Shown here in pieces: positions 52,392 through 62,056 of a stretch of 64,000 nucleotides of DNA. The stretch covers positions 216,101 to 280,100 of the forward strand of contig NZ_JANZKY010000006.1 of assembly GCF_025770765.1 (NCBI RefSeq), read 5' to 3'. A program made the position numbers and the translations under genes. Source of the DNA: Propionivibrio soli (lineage in GTDB: Bacteria > Pseudomonadota > Gammaproteobacteria > Burkholderiales > Rhodocyclaceae). Position 1 is the stretch's first letter, and every line of letters starts with the position of its first letter. The notes under the pieces were generated by a model. It was not told where the DNA came from. It worked only from the letters and a program-made list of their open reading frames with translations, and made no database searches.

Positions 52392-53528
52392 ATGCAAAAG
52401 AAAGTTATCGCTCTGGCAGTTGCCGGTCTGGTTTCGGGCGTTGCCTTCGCGCAAACGAACGTGACGATCTACGGTATTGCTGACGCTGGCTACGTGTATG
52501 GTTCGGACAGCTATACCGCTGGCGCCAAGAGCACCAGCAAGGTTTACTCCGGTGGACAGTCGGGTTCCCGTCTGGGCTTCAAGGGCACGGAAGATCTGGG
52601 CAATGGTCTGGCTGCGAACTTCCGCTACGAAGCCGGTATCAACATCGACGGCGGCACGGCCGCTCAAAACGGCGGCATCTTCAGCCGTTGGTCGACGGTT
52701 GGCCTCTCCGGCAAGAACTGGGGCGAAATCCAGATCGGTCGCCGCGACACGTTCATGGATGAAATGATTGGTGGTTTCGACGCTACGGGCCGTAACACGG
52801 TTTCGCAAGCTGCCCCGATCATGCGCGACCAAGGTCGTTACAGCAACATGATTGCCTACCTGTCGCCGAGCTGGAATGGCCTGCAATTCAAGGCTGGCGT
52901 TTCGACGAACGGCTGGGATGCCGCGGGTGTTGAAAACGAAAATACCCCGCTTGGCAACGTGAGCAACGTTCGTATTCTCACCGGTAGCGTCGCGTACATC
53001 AACGGCCCATTGAAAGTCGGTGCAACCTATGAGCGGAGCAAGGCTCAAAGCACCAATACGACGAGCTTTGACGCTGGCAACCAGTGGGTTATTGCTGGTG
53101 CGTACGACTTCAAGGTTGTTGCGATTAGCGCCGAGTACGGTGTGATTAACAACAGCAATGACGCCGGTATCGATATGCGCGCGGCAGGGGCGGCCACCGC
53201 AGCTTACAATACCAGCAACCCGGCGTTGACCAAAGATATTGAGAAGCGTAAGCAATGGACGGTTGGCGCGATGGTTCCGATCGGCTCGCGTGACCGTGTT
53301 GGTATCCAATACGCTCGCGGTACGAACGAGTTCTTTGCCGCTGGCAAGAGCGACGAGAAAGCTCATATGTGGGGCCTGAACTACTTCCACGACCTGAGCA
53401 AGCGTACGAACATCTACGCTGGCTACGGCAACCTGAGCCAAGACAGCGACAACACCGTCAAGTACGGTCTGGATGGACAAGGCTCGTATCAGAAGGGTTA
53501 CCAAGTCGGTCTGCGTCACACGTTCTAA
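52392..53528 (+). CDS. Trimeric 16-strand general porin
   Basis: 378 residues. Signal peptide (MQKKVIALAVAGLVSGVAFA) then QTNVTIYGIADAGYVYG, the first strand of the betaproteobacterial Gram-negative porin family. SRLGFKGTEDLGNGLAANF, GEIQIGRRDTFMDE and the final QVGLRHTF with terminal Phe (outer-membrane insertion signal) are typical. Codon use is noticeably narrower than in its neighbours, which fits very high expression. AGAGGAG lies 7 bases before the ATG. Monocistronic, with its own terminator. Confidence 0.95.
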   Translation: MQKKVIALAVAGLVSGVAFAQTNVTIYGIADAGYVYGSDSYTAGAKSTSKVYSGGQSGSRLGFKGTEDLGNGLAANFRYEAGINIDGGTAAQNGGIFSRWSTVGLSGKNWGEIQIGRRDTFMDEMIGGFDATGRNTVSQAAPIMRDQGRYSNMIAYLSPSWNGLQFKAGVSTNGWDAAGVENENTPLGNVSNVRILTGSVAYINGPLKVGATYERSKAQSTNTTSFDAGNQWVIAGAYDFKVVAISAEYGVINNSNDAGIDMRAAGAATAAYNTSNPALTKDIEKRKQWTVGAMVPIGSRDRVGIQYARGTNEFFAAGKSDEKAHMWGLNYFHDLSKRTNIYAGYGNLSQDSDNTVKYGLDGQGSYQKGYQVGLRHTF

Positions 53529-53554
53529 TCTGACTTTAGTTAGTTAGCTTGATG

Positions 53555-53579
53555 AAACGGGCGCTTCGGCGCCCGTTTT
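53555..53579 (+). terminator. Rho-independent terminator of the porin gene
   Basis: A seven-pair GC stem (53558-53564 and 53569-53575) with the very stable UUCG tetraloop and a T-run after it, 29 bases past the porin stop. Confidence 0.92.
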
Positions 53580-54009
53580 GTTTTTGTCTTTCTCCCGTTG
53601 TCAGCCACAGAATGGACGCACATTGGACCGATCTGTCGTACCTACTTAGGGTGTTTGCGCAGATTGTTAGTGAAGTATCTCGGCTGTGCGCGGATGAATC
53701 CCCGCTTCATTGGTTTCAAATCCGCACTTGGTGTTCCTCGGTGTACGCTAATGTCACGCTCCATACATAAAGACGGTGCTTTCCCCAAGGCATCAGGCTC
53801 CCCGCGCGGCGCCACACTATTCTCTGCCAACCGCACGCGCTAAAGGACTGTAGCCAAACACCCGTTCAATCATCGAGAGGGGGCTTTCCCCCGCGCCTCC
53901 AGAATGGCGGAAAACCATCCTCAACGCTTTTCACAAAAAAAGCCGGGCGAGCCCGGCCTGTAGTACTGGGGGTCGGATGATTTCCGCCCCCGTTGCTCTT
54001 CTTTTAGTT
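53580..54009. other. Intergenic stretch between porin and glutamate dehydrogenase
   Basis: 430 bases between two convergent genes. Short frames on both strands (such as 53598-53843) have no ribosome site and poor composition. Apart from the gdh terminator at 53934-53957 I see nothing definite; an unrecognised small RNA is possible. Confidence 0.5.
53934..53957 (-). terminator. Rho-independent terminator of the glutamate dehydrogenase gene
   Basis: On the minus strand a six- to seven-pair GCCGGG/CCCGGC stem (53942-53957) is followed by eight T (53941-53934). It lies 52 bases beyond the gdh stop. Confidence 0.9.
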
Positions 54010-57000
54010 TTAAACCCCAGTCAGCCTCCTGATCTCAGCAACTCCAGCCGACAGCATCGCCAAATCCTGCGGCGGATTGCGCTTCAACTCGTCGATGACC
54101 GCCGGGGTCCCGCTTGCGGTTATTACCTCGGCAAAGTCCTTCCGCATCAACGCATCGCGCAGACGCCGCAGCTCGCTGGCGAGTTGTGCCCGAGCCCGAG
54201 CTTGCCAGCGGTTGCCTGCCGGAAGTCGGTCGATGGCGCCAGCAAGCCACGCGAAGTCGACAAGGGTGTCGAGCTTGGCAGCGGAGGCGGTAATTTGAGC
54301 CAAGGCTTTTCCACTAGCGCGGGCGAAATCCACGAGTTCAAAAACGCCGACGATGCGTGGTCGCGCTTCGAGGATGGCTCCTACGGCGGCGTAAGCCGAG
54401 CGATCCCCGCGCACCGCCGTGAGCGTTTCGTTTACCGCCGCTTGGTACAAAGAAATCGTTTCACCGATGGAGCCGTTTTGCTGAGAGGCCAGGATTTGCC
54501 GCGTCACGGCGGCCGTCATGTCGCGCAATGCGGCCATGGAAGCGAGCTGCTCGGAGGCAGGAATCTTCAGATCGAGAGACTCGATCTCGTGCCACAGCGT
54601 CTCTACGGCGAGCAATTCGCTGGCCGCAAACCAGGCCGCCGCGATCTCCGCGGACGTCGCTCCCGTTTCGTTGCCGACCTGAATGACGAAGCTCGGTCCC
54701 ATCCGGTTCACCAAGCGATTCACCAACTGCATGGTGATGATCTCGCGCCGCAGTGGGTGCGTGCTTAGTGCGTTGCCGCACTGCCGCAGCAATGGTTCCG
54801 GGAAGTAGTCGGCGAAGAGCGGCTGCAGTTCTGGCGCGTCTGGGAGCGGGGAAGCGACGATTTCCTCCTTGAGCGCGATCTTTGTGTAGGCAAGGAGAAC
54901 AGCGATCTCCGGAGGCGTAAGGCCCCGGCCCATCTGAGCTCGTTCGGTGAACCCTTTATCGTCGGGCAGGGCTTCGATACGGCGATCGATCGTTCCGCGC
55001 GATTCAAGGTAACGAATCAACTGGGAATGGGCGCTCAGCAAGGCGTTCCCCACCGAAGCCTCCACCGAGATGGCCTGTGTCTGTTGGTAGTTATCGATCA
55101 GCACGAGGCGAGAGATGTCGTCGGTCATCGAGGCGAGCAGCGCGTCACGCTGTTTCATCGTCATGTCGCCGCCGGAAACGAGGCTGGAGAGCAGGATCTT
55201 GATGTTTACCTCGTGGTCCGAGCAGTCGACGCCGGCCGAGTTGTCGATTGCATCAGTGTAGATCTGCCCGCCGTTCAGCGAGTATTCGATGCGTGCCTTT
55301 TGCGTCAGGCCCAGGTTGCCGCCCTCGACCACCACCTTCACCCGTAGTTCGGTCGCATCGACACGAAGCGCGTCGTTGCTGCGATCGTTTGCGTCTTGAT
55401 GGCTTTGGCTGCTGGCTTTGACGTATGTGCCGATGCCGCCGTTGTAGAGCAAGTCAACGGGGGCCTTGAGGATCGTGTTCATCAACTCGGCGGGGCTCAT
55501 CTGCTCTGCCGAGACGGCGAGACGTTCGCGGACTTGCGGCGAGAGCGGAATCGTTTTCTGCGCGCGCGACCAGACGCCGCCACCTTCGGAGATGATCGAC
55601 CGGTCGAAATCATCCCATGAGGAGCGTGGGAGGTTGAACAGGCGCTCGCGTTCGGCGAAGGTCTTCTCGCAGTCCGGATTGGGGTCGAGGAAGATGTGCC
55701 GGTGATCGAAGGCGGCGACGAGTTTGATTTGCTTGGATCTGAGCATCGCATTGCCGAAGACGTCGCCACTCATATCGCCGATACCGACCGCCACGAAGGG
55801 CTGCGTCTGGGTGTCGTGTCCCAGTTCGCGGAAGTGCCGTTTGGCTGCTTCCCAGGCACCGCGTGCGGTGATGCCCATCTTCTTGTGGTCATAGCCTACG
55901 GAACCGCCAGAGGCGAAGGCGTCGCCGAGCCAGAATCCGTATTCGTTGGCGATACCGTTGGCCGTATCCGAGAACGTTGCCGTCCCTTTGTCCGCTGCCA
56001 CGACAAGGTAGGGGTCATCGCCGTCACGACGACGTACATTGGCCGGTGGGACGACCTTGCCGGCAACGATGTTGTCGGTGATATCAAGCAGTCCGCGAAT
56101 GTATGTCATGTAGCAGGCGACACCTTCGGCCTGATACGCGTCCCGATCGCTCGGTGAAGGGAGACGTTTGCCAACGAAGCAGCCTTTGGCGCCAAGGGCG
56201 ACGATGACTGCGTTCTTGGCCGTCTGTGCCTTGACGAGGCCGAGCCCTTCCGTCCGGTAATCCTCCATGCGATCCGACCAGCGCAGACCGCCCCGCGAGA
56301 CGCGTGAGCCGCGCAGGTGAATGCCTTCCATGCGTTGGTTGTATACGAAGGTCTCGTACAACGGTAGCGGCTTGGGTAGGAAGGGGATTTGCTTCGAGGA
56401 GATCTTGAACGAGAGGTAAGGCTTCGGCTTGCCTTCGCTGTCCGTCTGCCAGGCGTTGGTGCGTACAGTCGCCTCGATCGCCGTGCGGTATCCGGAGAGA
56501 ATCCGGTCGTCGTCGATATTGGTGACTTTTGCTAGCGCAGCGCCGAGCCTTTCACCGACGGCGTCCGCGGCAGCGTCGTCGCAATCCGGAGACAGCCGTG
56601 CGACGAAGAGTTCGGTCAACAGACGGGCAATTTGCGGATGGTTCGACAAACAACGCTCAATGTAGCCCTGACTGAACGACAGGCCCGCCTGCCTCAGATA
56701 GCGGCCGTACGCGCGCAATATGGTGATCGAACGTTCGTCGAGGCCGGCGAGCAATGTCAGGCGGTTGAAACCGTCGTTCTCGACCTCGTCACGGAGAAGC
56801 TTCTCAAGCAAGTCGAGGAAAGCTGCACGGGTCGTTTCGCCGTCCAGCGCTTCTCTCTGTGGCAGGCAGATGGCGAAGTCGGCGATGTGCAGGTCGCCCT
56901 CGCTGAGGTTGAACGGCTGTTCCGAGAGAACCGTGATCCCCAGGTTTTCGAGCAGGGGGAGGACCGCTGAAAGTGGCCTTGGGCTTCCTTTCAGGAAAAG

Positions 57001-58677
57001 CTTCAGGTGTTGATGCGAACCGTCTTCGCCGTAGGGGGCATTGAGCTTGATCTCGACCCGGCCGCTCTTCTCCGCTGCTTCCAGCCGTTCCAGGTCGGAG
57101 ACGGCGGAAGTCGGAGGGACTTGGTCCTGGTAGGCAAGCGGCAGGGACAGACCGTAACGCCGCAAGAGCGCGTTGCCGCGTTCTTCGCCACAATGTTCGA
57201 CAAGATGATGGTGGAGTTCGTCGTGCCACCCACGCACGATACGTGCGACCTCGCGTTCGAATGCCGCTGCATCGTATTGCCCGGGTTTGGTGCCGGGGTT
57301 GCGGGCAATGAGGTGCATGCGGGCCAGGCGCGATTCGCCGACTTGCAGCGAGAAATCGACGCTGTCAGCTTGGAGCGTTTCCTTGAGCAAGGCGATGATG
57401 CGTTTGCGCATTGCCGTATCGAAGCGATCGCGTGGCATATAGAGCAGCGCGGAGACGTAGCGGCCCCAGTTGTCGTCGCGCAGGAAGACGCGGACCCGGG
57501 GGTGCTCCTCCAGCATCACGATGCCGTTCGCGATGCGCAGCAGATCCTCTGTCGCGATCTCGATGAGCTCGTTGCGTGGGTAGGTTTCGAGAACGTTGAT
57601 GAGCGCCTTGTCACGATAGCTGCCCGGCGAATACCCGCAAGCGGCGCGGACGGCGGCGACTTTCTGACGGACGACAGGGATCTCGGTCGTCGCAACGTGG
57701 TACACGTGCATCGCGTATAGGCCGACGAAAACGTGTTCGCCGACTACCTTTCCGGTGGCGTCGCGATGATGCACCCCGATAAAGTCGAGATAGTTGGGGC
57801 GGTGCAAGGTCGACCGCGCGTCGGCTTTCACCAAAGTGAGCGACGACGGCAAGTGGGCGATCTCTTCCAGGTTCCCTGGGATGCCGGCCAGACAACGCCC
57901 GTAACGCGGATGGTCGGCGCGCCGCAGCAGGCCCAGTCCGCCTTCAGGTTCGCGTTTGAGTTCGCCCGACGCGGTGTCGGCGCGGTAATGCGTGTAGCCG
58001 AGAAAGACGAAATTGTCGGAGGCGACCCAACGCAGGAATTCCGTGATCTCGTCGCGATCTTGGCCAGTGGAGGTTTCGAGATCGGCGATTGCCGAGGCGA
58101 CGCTTTGCCGCATTGGAAGATGGTCTTCAACAGCGGCTCGAACGTCAGCCAGCACGTCGGCTAGCTCGGCCTTCAGCGCCTCGATCTCGTGAGCGTCGCT
58201 GATTCGGTCGATTTCAAGGTGTATCCACGACTCGGTGTGGCTTGCCTTCGTTCCGCGCGGCACGCTCTTCATCAGTTTCCCGCTGGCGTCACGATCGATG
58301 CCGAGAACCGGGTGAACCATGCGGTGTATGGCAAGTCCGCGACGGTATACGGTCATTGTTAGGGAATCGACCAAGAACGGCATGTCGTCGGTGACGACGT
58401 CAACCACCGTGTGCGGCGAATGCCAGCCGTGGCGGTCGAAGTCGGGCGTGTATAAAGCGACAACAGCCTGGTTTGTCGAACGTTCACTGGCCAACCGATG
58501 GTGCTGGAGCGCCGCGCTATGCAAGTCTTCGGGGCTCGCTTCGCCGAGTCCGGCCAAATCGGCATCGGCGAAATAGTGGTCGATAAATGCACTGAGCATC
58601 GGCGAGATCTTTTGCCGTTCCGATATGTCGCGCAAATCCCGGAACAGCGTGCTCTCGTTGGAAGCGACGGTTGTCAT
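54010..58677 (-). CDS. gdhB: Large NAD-dependent glutamate dehydrogenase
   Basis: 1555 residues, the 180-kDa class of NAD-specific glutamate dehydrogenase, which deaminates glutamate to 2-oxoglutarate. The N-terminal half has ACT-like regulatory segments (SPHTVVDVVTDDMPFLVDSLTM is the family start). The catalytic core is in the middle: FVYNQRMEGIHLRGSRVSRGGLRWSDRMEDYRTEGLGLVKAQTAKNAVIVALGAKGCFVGKRLP with the substrate Lys residues, then GDMSGDVFGNAMLRS, ELRVKVVVEGGNLGLTQKARIEY and the NAD domain. A helical C-terminal domain follows. No frameshift. The symbol follows common usage for this class. Length is close to the typical 1,580-1,620. Confidence 0.96.
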   Translation of the reverse strand: MTTVASNESTLFRDLRDISERQKISPMLSAFIDHYFADADLAGLGEASPEDLHSAALQHHRLASERSTNQAVVALYTPDFDRHGWHSPHTVVDVVTDDMPFLVDSLTMTVYRRGLAIHRMVHPVLGIDRDASGKLMKSVPRGTKASHTESWIHLEIDRISDAHEIEALKAELADVLADVRAAVEDHLPMRQSVASAIADLETSTGQDRDEITEFLRWVASDNFVFLGYTHYRADTASGELKREPEGGLGLLRRADHPRYGRCLAGIPGNLEEIAHLPSSLTLVKADARSTLHRPNYLDFIGVHHRDATGKVVGEHVFVGLYAMHVYHVATTEIPVVRQKVAAVRAACGYSPGSYRDKALINVLETYPRNELIEIATEDLLRIANGIVMLEEHPRVRVFLRDDNWGRYVSALLYMPRDRFDTAMRKRIIALLKETLQADSVDFSLQVGESRLARMHLIARNPGTKPGQYDAAAFEREVARIVRGWHDELHHHLVEHCGEERGNALLRRYGLSLPLAYQDQVPPTSAVSDLERLEAAEKSGRVEIKLNAPYGEDGSHQHLKLFLKGSPRPLSAVLPLLENLGITVLSEQPFNLSEGDLHIADFAICLPQREALDGETTRAAFLDLLEKLLRDEVENDGFNRLTLLAGLDERSITILRAYGRYLRQAGLSFSQGYIERCLSNHPQIARLLTELFVARLSPDCDDAAADAVGERLGAALAKVTNIDDDRILSGYRTAIEATVRTNAWQTDSEGKPKPYLSFKISSKQIPFLPKPLPLYETFVYNQRMEGIHLRGSRVSRGGLRWSDRMEDYRTEGLGLVKAQTAKNAVIVALGAKGCFVGKRLPSPSDRDAYQAEGVACYMTYIRGLLDITDNIVAGKVVPPANVRRRDGDDPYLVVAADKGTATFSDTANGIANEYGFWLGDAFASGGSVGYDHKKMGITARGAWEAAKRHFRELGHDTQTQPFVAVGIGDMSGDVFGNAMLRSKQIKLVAAFDHRHIFLDPNPDCEKTFAERERLFNLPRSSWDDFDRSIISEGGGVWSRAQKTIPLSPQVRERLAVSAEQMSPAELMNTILKAPVDLLYNGGIGTYVKASSQSHQDANDRSNDALRVDATELRVKVVVEGGNLGLTQKARIEYSLNGGQIYTDAIDNSAGVDCSDHEVNIKILLSSLVSGGDMTMKQRDALLASMTDDISRLVLIDNYQQTQAISVEASVGNALLSAHSQLIRYLESRGTIDRRIEALPDDKGFTERAQMGRGLTPPEIAVLLAYTKIALKEEIVASPLPDAPELQPLFADYFPEPLLRQCGNALSTHPLRREIITMQLVNRLVNRMGPSFVIQVGNETGATSAEIAAAWFAASELLAVETLWHEIESLDLKIPASEQLASMAALRDMTAAVTRQILASQQNGSIGETISLYQAAVNETLTAVRGDRSAYAAVGAILEARPRIVGVFELVDFARASGKALAQITASAAKLDTLVDFAWLAGAIDRLPAGNRWQARARAQLASELRRLRDALMRKDFAEVITASGTPAVIDELKRNPPQDLAMLSAGVAEIRRLTGV

Positions 58678-59032
58678 CTGACTTATCCTCGTTTGTTGGT
58701 GGAATACGGCCTAATGCCCGGCCATCTTGTGGATGGCCTTTTCAAGACCCGATGGGAAGGAAGGGTCGGGTCGTGCGCTAAAAAAACGGCGACTGGAAGC
58801 GTGGCCTGGATGCGGCCTTTTCTTATGTAGGAATCGCGTAACACCAGCCGTCTACCTACCCCAAGGTAGACCCTATAACCGGGACTATCAATAGCGCGAC
58901 TTCATGCAAAACAATCAATTCATGCTGCTTCAGCGAGCCAGTCGTGTGGCCCGTGGGAGCTTATTGTTCCGGGCTTTTTTACAATCCGCAAACGATGTAT
59001 ATTCACCACATTGTTCTGGTTCGGAATAACAA
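58678..59032. other. Intergenic stretch between gdh and the LysR gene, with an orphan terminator
   Basis: 355 bases without a credible gene. It must hold the gdh promoter (-) and the LysR promoter (+; TATATT near 58998 is a possible -10). It also contains a plus-strand terminator-like hairpin (58949-58980) with no gene upstream on that strand. Confidence 0.5.
58949..58980 (+). terminator. Orphan terminator, possible end of a small RNA
   Basis: GCCCG (58949-58953) pairs with CGGGC (58970-58974), then six T (58975-58980). The stem is short with a 16-base loop. No plus-strand gene precedes it for over 5 kb, so it would serve an unannotated transcript starting in this gap. Confidence 0.4.
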
Positions 59033-59953
59033 ATGAGAAGAAAGATTCCCGGTACCGAACTACTGGTCGCCTTTGAAACGGCGGCTCGGCACCAAAGTTT
59101 CACTCAGGCAGCTGAAGAGCTTTCGCTGACGCAAAGCGCGGTATGTCGGCAGATTTCGGCACTTGAGGACTATCTCGGCGTCCAGTTGTTCAACCGGATC
59201 AAGAAGCGCGTCACGCTTTCGGAAGCGGGGCAGATTTATGCCCGGCAGGTCCGGGAGAACTTGCGACGTATTGAGCACGACACGATGTCGCTGATGGCGC
59301 ACCGCGGAGCTGGTGGAGTACTCGAACTCGCCGTCATCCCGACGTTCGCGACATGCTGGCTGATTCCTCGGCTTCGGCATTTCCATGCGGTGCATCCCGG
59401 CATCACGCTGGACCTTACGACTCGTGCCGAACCGTTCATGTTTACCGACACACCGTTCGATGCCGCGATTCACTACGGCGACCCGGTATGGCCGGGAGCG
59501 TTGAGCGAATTTCTTTTCGGGGAAGACATGGTCCCCGTGTGTAGTCCCGCATTATTGAAAGGCCGCACGCAGATCGAACCGGCGGAACTTGAACAATTGC
59601 CGCTCCTGCATCAGTCCGCACGCCCCGACGCCTGGCACGATTGGTTTGAGGTCGCGGGGCTGTCGAACGTGAACGCCATGGGCGGTTCGCGCTATGAGTT
59701 GTTCGCCATGCTGGTCGAAGCCGCCAAGGCCGAGCTCGGCGTAACGCTTGTCCCGCGTTTTTTCGTGCTCAAGGAACTTGCTTCGGGAGAGTTGGTGACT
59801 CCATGCCCGCAAGTGCTGCACAGCCAGCGAAGCTACTACCTCGTCTATCCGGAAAACAAGGTAGGTTCCGCATCGCTACAGGTTTTCCGCCAATGGTTGC
59901 GGGACCAGGCGGCGGAATACCGCGAAGCGGTTCTTGAGGCCATCCCGGCCTGA
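59033..59953 (+). CDS. LysR-family regulator, GcvA-like
   Basis: 306 residues. Winged helix (about 8-66; LLVAFETAARHQSFTQAAEELSLTQSAVCRQISALEDYLGVQLFNRIKKRVTLSEAG) and a LysR substrate domain of the GcvA/AmpR type (DAAIHYGDPVWPG, LPLLHQSARPDAWHDWFEVAGL). The target and inducer are unknown. It could act on gdh upstream (divergent, 355 bases) or on the sugar-acid locus downstream. Confidence 0.9.
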   Translation: MRRKIPGTELLVAFETAARHQSFTQAAEELSLTQSAVCRQISALEDYLGVQLFNRIKKRVTLSEAGQIYARQVRENLRRIEHDTMSLMAHRGAGGVLELAVIPTFATCWLIPRLRHFHAVHPGITLDLTTRAEPFMFTDTPFDAAIHYGDPVWPGALSEFLFGEDMVPVCSPALLKGRTQIEPAELEQLPLLHQSARPDAWHDWFEVAGLSNVNAMGGSRYELFAMLVEAAKAELGVTLVPRFFVLKELASGELVTPCPQVLHSQRSYYLVYPENKVGSASLQVFRQWLRDQAAEYREAVLEAIPA

Positions 59954-60052
59954 CGCAGGCCCTTCTCATCGGCGGTTGGACCGGGCTTCTCTTGGTGCCG
60001 ACACCGTCCTGACCCCTTAAGCGTCCCGCACTTCTCCCTCTCGATTTTTCCG

Positions 60053-60083
60053 TTGACATCGTTTACATCATACGTATGATGTA
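60053..60083 (+). promoter_or_regulatory. Consensus promoter with overlapping perfect 20-base palindromic operator
   Basis: TTGACA (60053-60058), 16-base spacer, TATGAT (60075-60080). A perfect palindrome, TACATCATAC followed by GTATGATGTA (60064-60083), covers the -10 box. This fits autorepression by the GntR protein encoded immediately downstream; FadR-type GntR proteins bind short dyads of this kind. Confidence 0.8.
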
Positions 60084-60098
60084 GAAAAAGGAGTGCTC

Positions 60099-60800
60099 GT
60101 GGCTACGTTACATCGGCAGACTTTGGAACGGCTCGGCGAGGAAATCTGCCGGGGTATGTATCGACCTGGCGAAACCTTGCCGATCGAACCCGTTCTATGC
60201 GAACGCCTGGGCGTCAGCCGCATCGTCGTGCGCGAGGTAGTCAAGTCGCTGGCCTCGAAAGGCATGCTCGAGGTCCGGCGAAAGCTCGGGACCGTGGTGC
60301 TGGAACCGGCAGCCTGGAACCTTTTTGATCCCGACATCATTTCTTGGCGGGGACGTACGCAAACGTTCGACGAGCCGCTCGCCTGCGAGATGATGGAGCT
60401 GCGCCGCATCATCGAACCGGCGGCATGCCGCTTGGCTGCCGCCCGGATCGAGGATGACGAGCGCGAACGGCTGGCGGCGGCGCTCGAAGCGATGCGGCGG
60501 GCCATCGGCGGCGATGGGGACTATGTCGCTGCCGACTTCGAGTTTCACTCGGTGATTCTTGCCGCATGTCGCAACCAGTTCGTGCGGCAAATGCAGAACG
60601 CCATGGCGGCCGTTCTGCATACGAGTTTCGACCTCGTGTCGGAGGTGCCGGGTGGTCCTGAACGCTCTTTCCCGATGCACGAAGCGTTGTGCGCGGCGAT
60701 CCGGAAAGGCGATTGCGATGCCGCGGAACGGGCCGCGGTGACGATCATCGAGCAGGCCGAACGCGATCTCCAAGAACACTTCAAGCGCGCACGCCGCTAG
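60099..60800 (+). CDS. GntR-family regulator, FadR/FCD subfamily
   Basis: 233 residues. N-terminal winged helix (about 1-70; LGEEICRGMYRPGETLPIEPVLCERLGVSRIVVREVVKSLASKGMLEVRRKLGT) and an FCD domain (about 90-225) with metal/ligand residues in ELRRIIEPAACRLAA, ADFEFHSVILAACRN and MHEALCAAIRKGD. I start it at GTG 60099 because AAGGAG is 5 bases upstream; GTG 60093 abuts that site. It most likely represses its own gene and the dehydratase-SDR-TRAP genes after it, in response to a sugar acid. Confidence 0.9.
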   Translation: MATLHRQTLERLGEEICRGMYRPGETLPIEPVLCERLGVSRIVVREVVKSLASKGMLEVRRKLGTVVLEPAAWNLFDPDIISWRGRTQTFDEPLACEMMELRRIIEPAACRLAAARIEDDERERLAAALEAMRRAIGGDGDYVAADFEFHSVILAACRNQFVRQMQNAMAAVLHTSFDLVSEVPGGPERSFPMHEALCAAIRKGDCDAAERAAVTIIEQAERDLQEHFKRARR

Positions 60801-60835
60801 ACCGGCCGCGCATCTTTATCACAGCTAGGAATCCT

Positions 60836-62041
60836 ATGAAGATTACATCGATCGAAACGCTGCGAACCGAGGAGTTCGCCAACGTGCTCTGGGTCCGCGT
60901 CCATACCGACGCGGGTGTCATTGGGCTAGGTGAAACCTTCTACGGCGCTGGCGCTGTAGAAGCACATATCCACGACACGCTCGCAGGGCGACTGCTCGGA
61001 CGCAATCCGCTGCACATCGAAGCGCTGAACAAACTGATGGTGGATCTGCCGATGGCTCAGTCCTCCACCGGGGCCGAGTATCGCGCCGCGTCGGCGATCG
61101 ACATCGCGCTTTGGGACCTCTTCGGCAAGGTGTGCGGCCAACCGGTGCATCAGATGCTCGGCGGGCAGTGTTTCGACAAGGTACGCGTCTACAACACGTG
61201 CGCGGGATACAAGTACGTTCGCTCCAACAACATCCGCTGCGTCACGGGCAGTTGGAACGCCGGCGAAAAATCGGGGCCGTACGAAGATCTCGATGGGTTC
61301 ATGAACCGTGCGGACGAACTCGCCGAGAGCTTGTTGGCGAGCGGTATCTCAGCAATGAAAATCTGGCCGTTCGATCCGTTTGCGATCGAGAACAACGGCC
61401 TTTTCATCTCTGCCGCGCAGTTGAAGAAGGCGTGCGAGCCGTTCGAGAAAATTCGCAGGGCGGTCGGTGACAAGATGGAAATCATGGTCGAGTTCCATAG
61501 CCTCTGGAATCTGCCGACCGCGAAGAAGATTGCCCGAGTCCTCGAACAGTATGAGCCGACCTGGTACGAAGATCCGATCCGCATGAACTCCGCCGCCGCG
61601 TTGCGGGAGTATGCGCAATCTACCCATGTGCCGGTATGCGCCAGTGAAACGCTCGGGTCGCGTTATCCGTTCAAAGACATGCTGGAAGCCGGAGCCACGC
61701 AGATCGCGATGGTGGATCTCTGCTGGACCGGCGGGCTCACGGAGGGACGAAAGATCGCCTCGCTCGCCGAAACGTGGCACCGGCCGTTCGCCCCGCACGA
61801 CTGCACGGGACCTGTCGGTTTCATCGCGGCGGTCCACGCCTCGTTCAGCCAGCCCAACACCCTGATCCAGGAGTCGGTCCGCGCGTTCTACACAGGCTGG
61901 TACAAAGAACTCGTCACCGCGGTACCGCGTATTGAAAACGGGTACGTCTATCCGATGGAAGGGCCGGGCCTGGGCGTCGAACTCCTGCCCGAAGTATTCC
62001 AACGCCCGGATCTGACGCGCCGCGTCAGCGAACTGAATTGA
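60836..62041 (+). CDS. Enolase-superfamily (mandelate racemase-like) sugar acid dehydratase
   Basis: 401 residues. Lid domain first (VRVHTDAGVIGLGETFYGAGAVEAHIHDTLAGRLLGRNPLHIE), then the barrel with the base Lys in ISAMKIWPFD, metal ligands in MVEFHSLWN, WYEDPIRM and CASETLG, and the catalytic His in FAPHDCTGPVGF. This fits galactonate-dehydratase-type members that act on aldonic acids; the precise sugar is unknown. AGGA lies 6 bases before the ATG. 35 bases after the GntR gene, and 15 before the SDR gene. Confidence 0.9.
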   Translation: MKITSIETLRTEEFANVLWVRVHTDAGVIGLGETFYGAGAVEAHIHDTLAGRLLGRNPLHIEALNKLMVDLPMAQSSTGAEYRAASAIDIALWDLFGKVCGQPVHQMLGGQCFDKVRVYNTCAGYKYVRSNNIRCVTGSWNAGEKSGPYEDLDGFMNRADELAESLLASGISAMKIWPFDPFAIENNGLFISAAQLKKACEPFEKIRRAVGDKMEIMVEFHSLWNLPTAKKIARVLEQYEPTWYEDPIRMNSAAALREYAQSTHVPVCASETLGSRYPFKDMLEAGATQIAMVDLCWTGGLTEGRKIASLAETWHRPFAPHDCTGPVGFIAAVHASFSQPNTLIQESVRAFYTGWYKELVTAVPRIENGYVYPMEGPGLGVELLPEVFQRPDLTRRVSELN

Positions 62042-62056
62042 GGAACAGGAAAAGCT

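Noticed and set aside
53549..53843. Short plus-strand frames after the porin gene
   Set aside because: One overlaps the porin terminator and neither has a ribosome site or protein-like composition.
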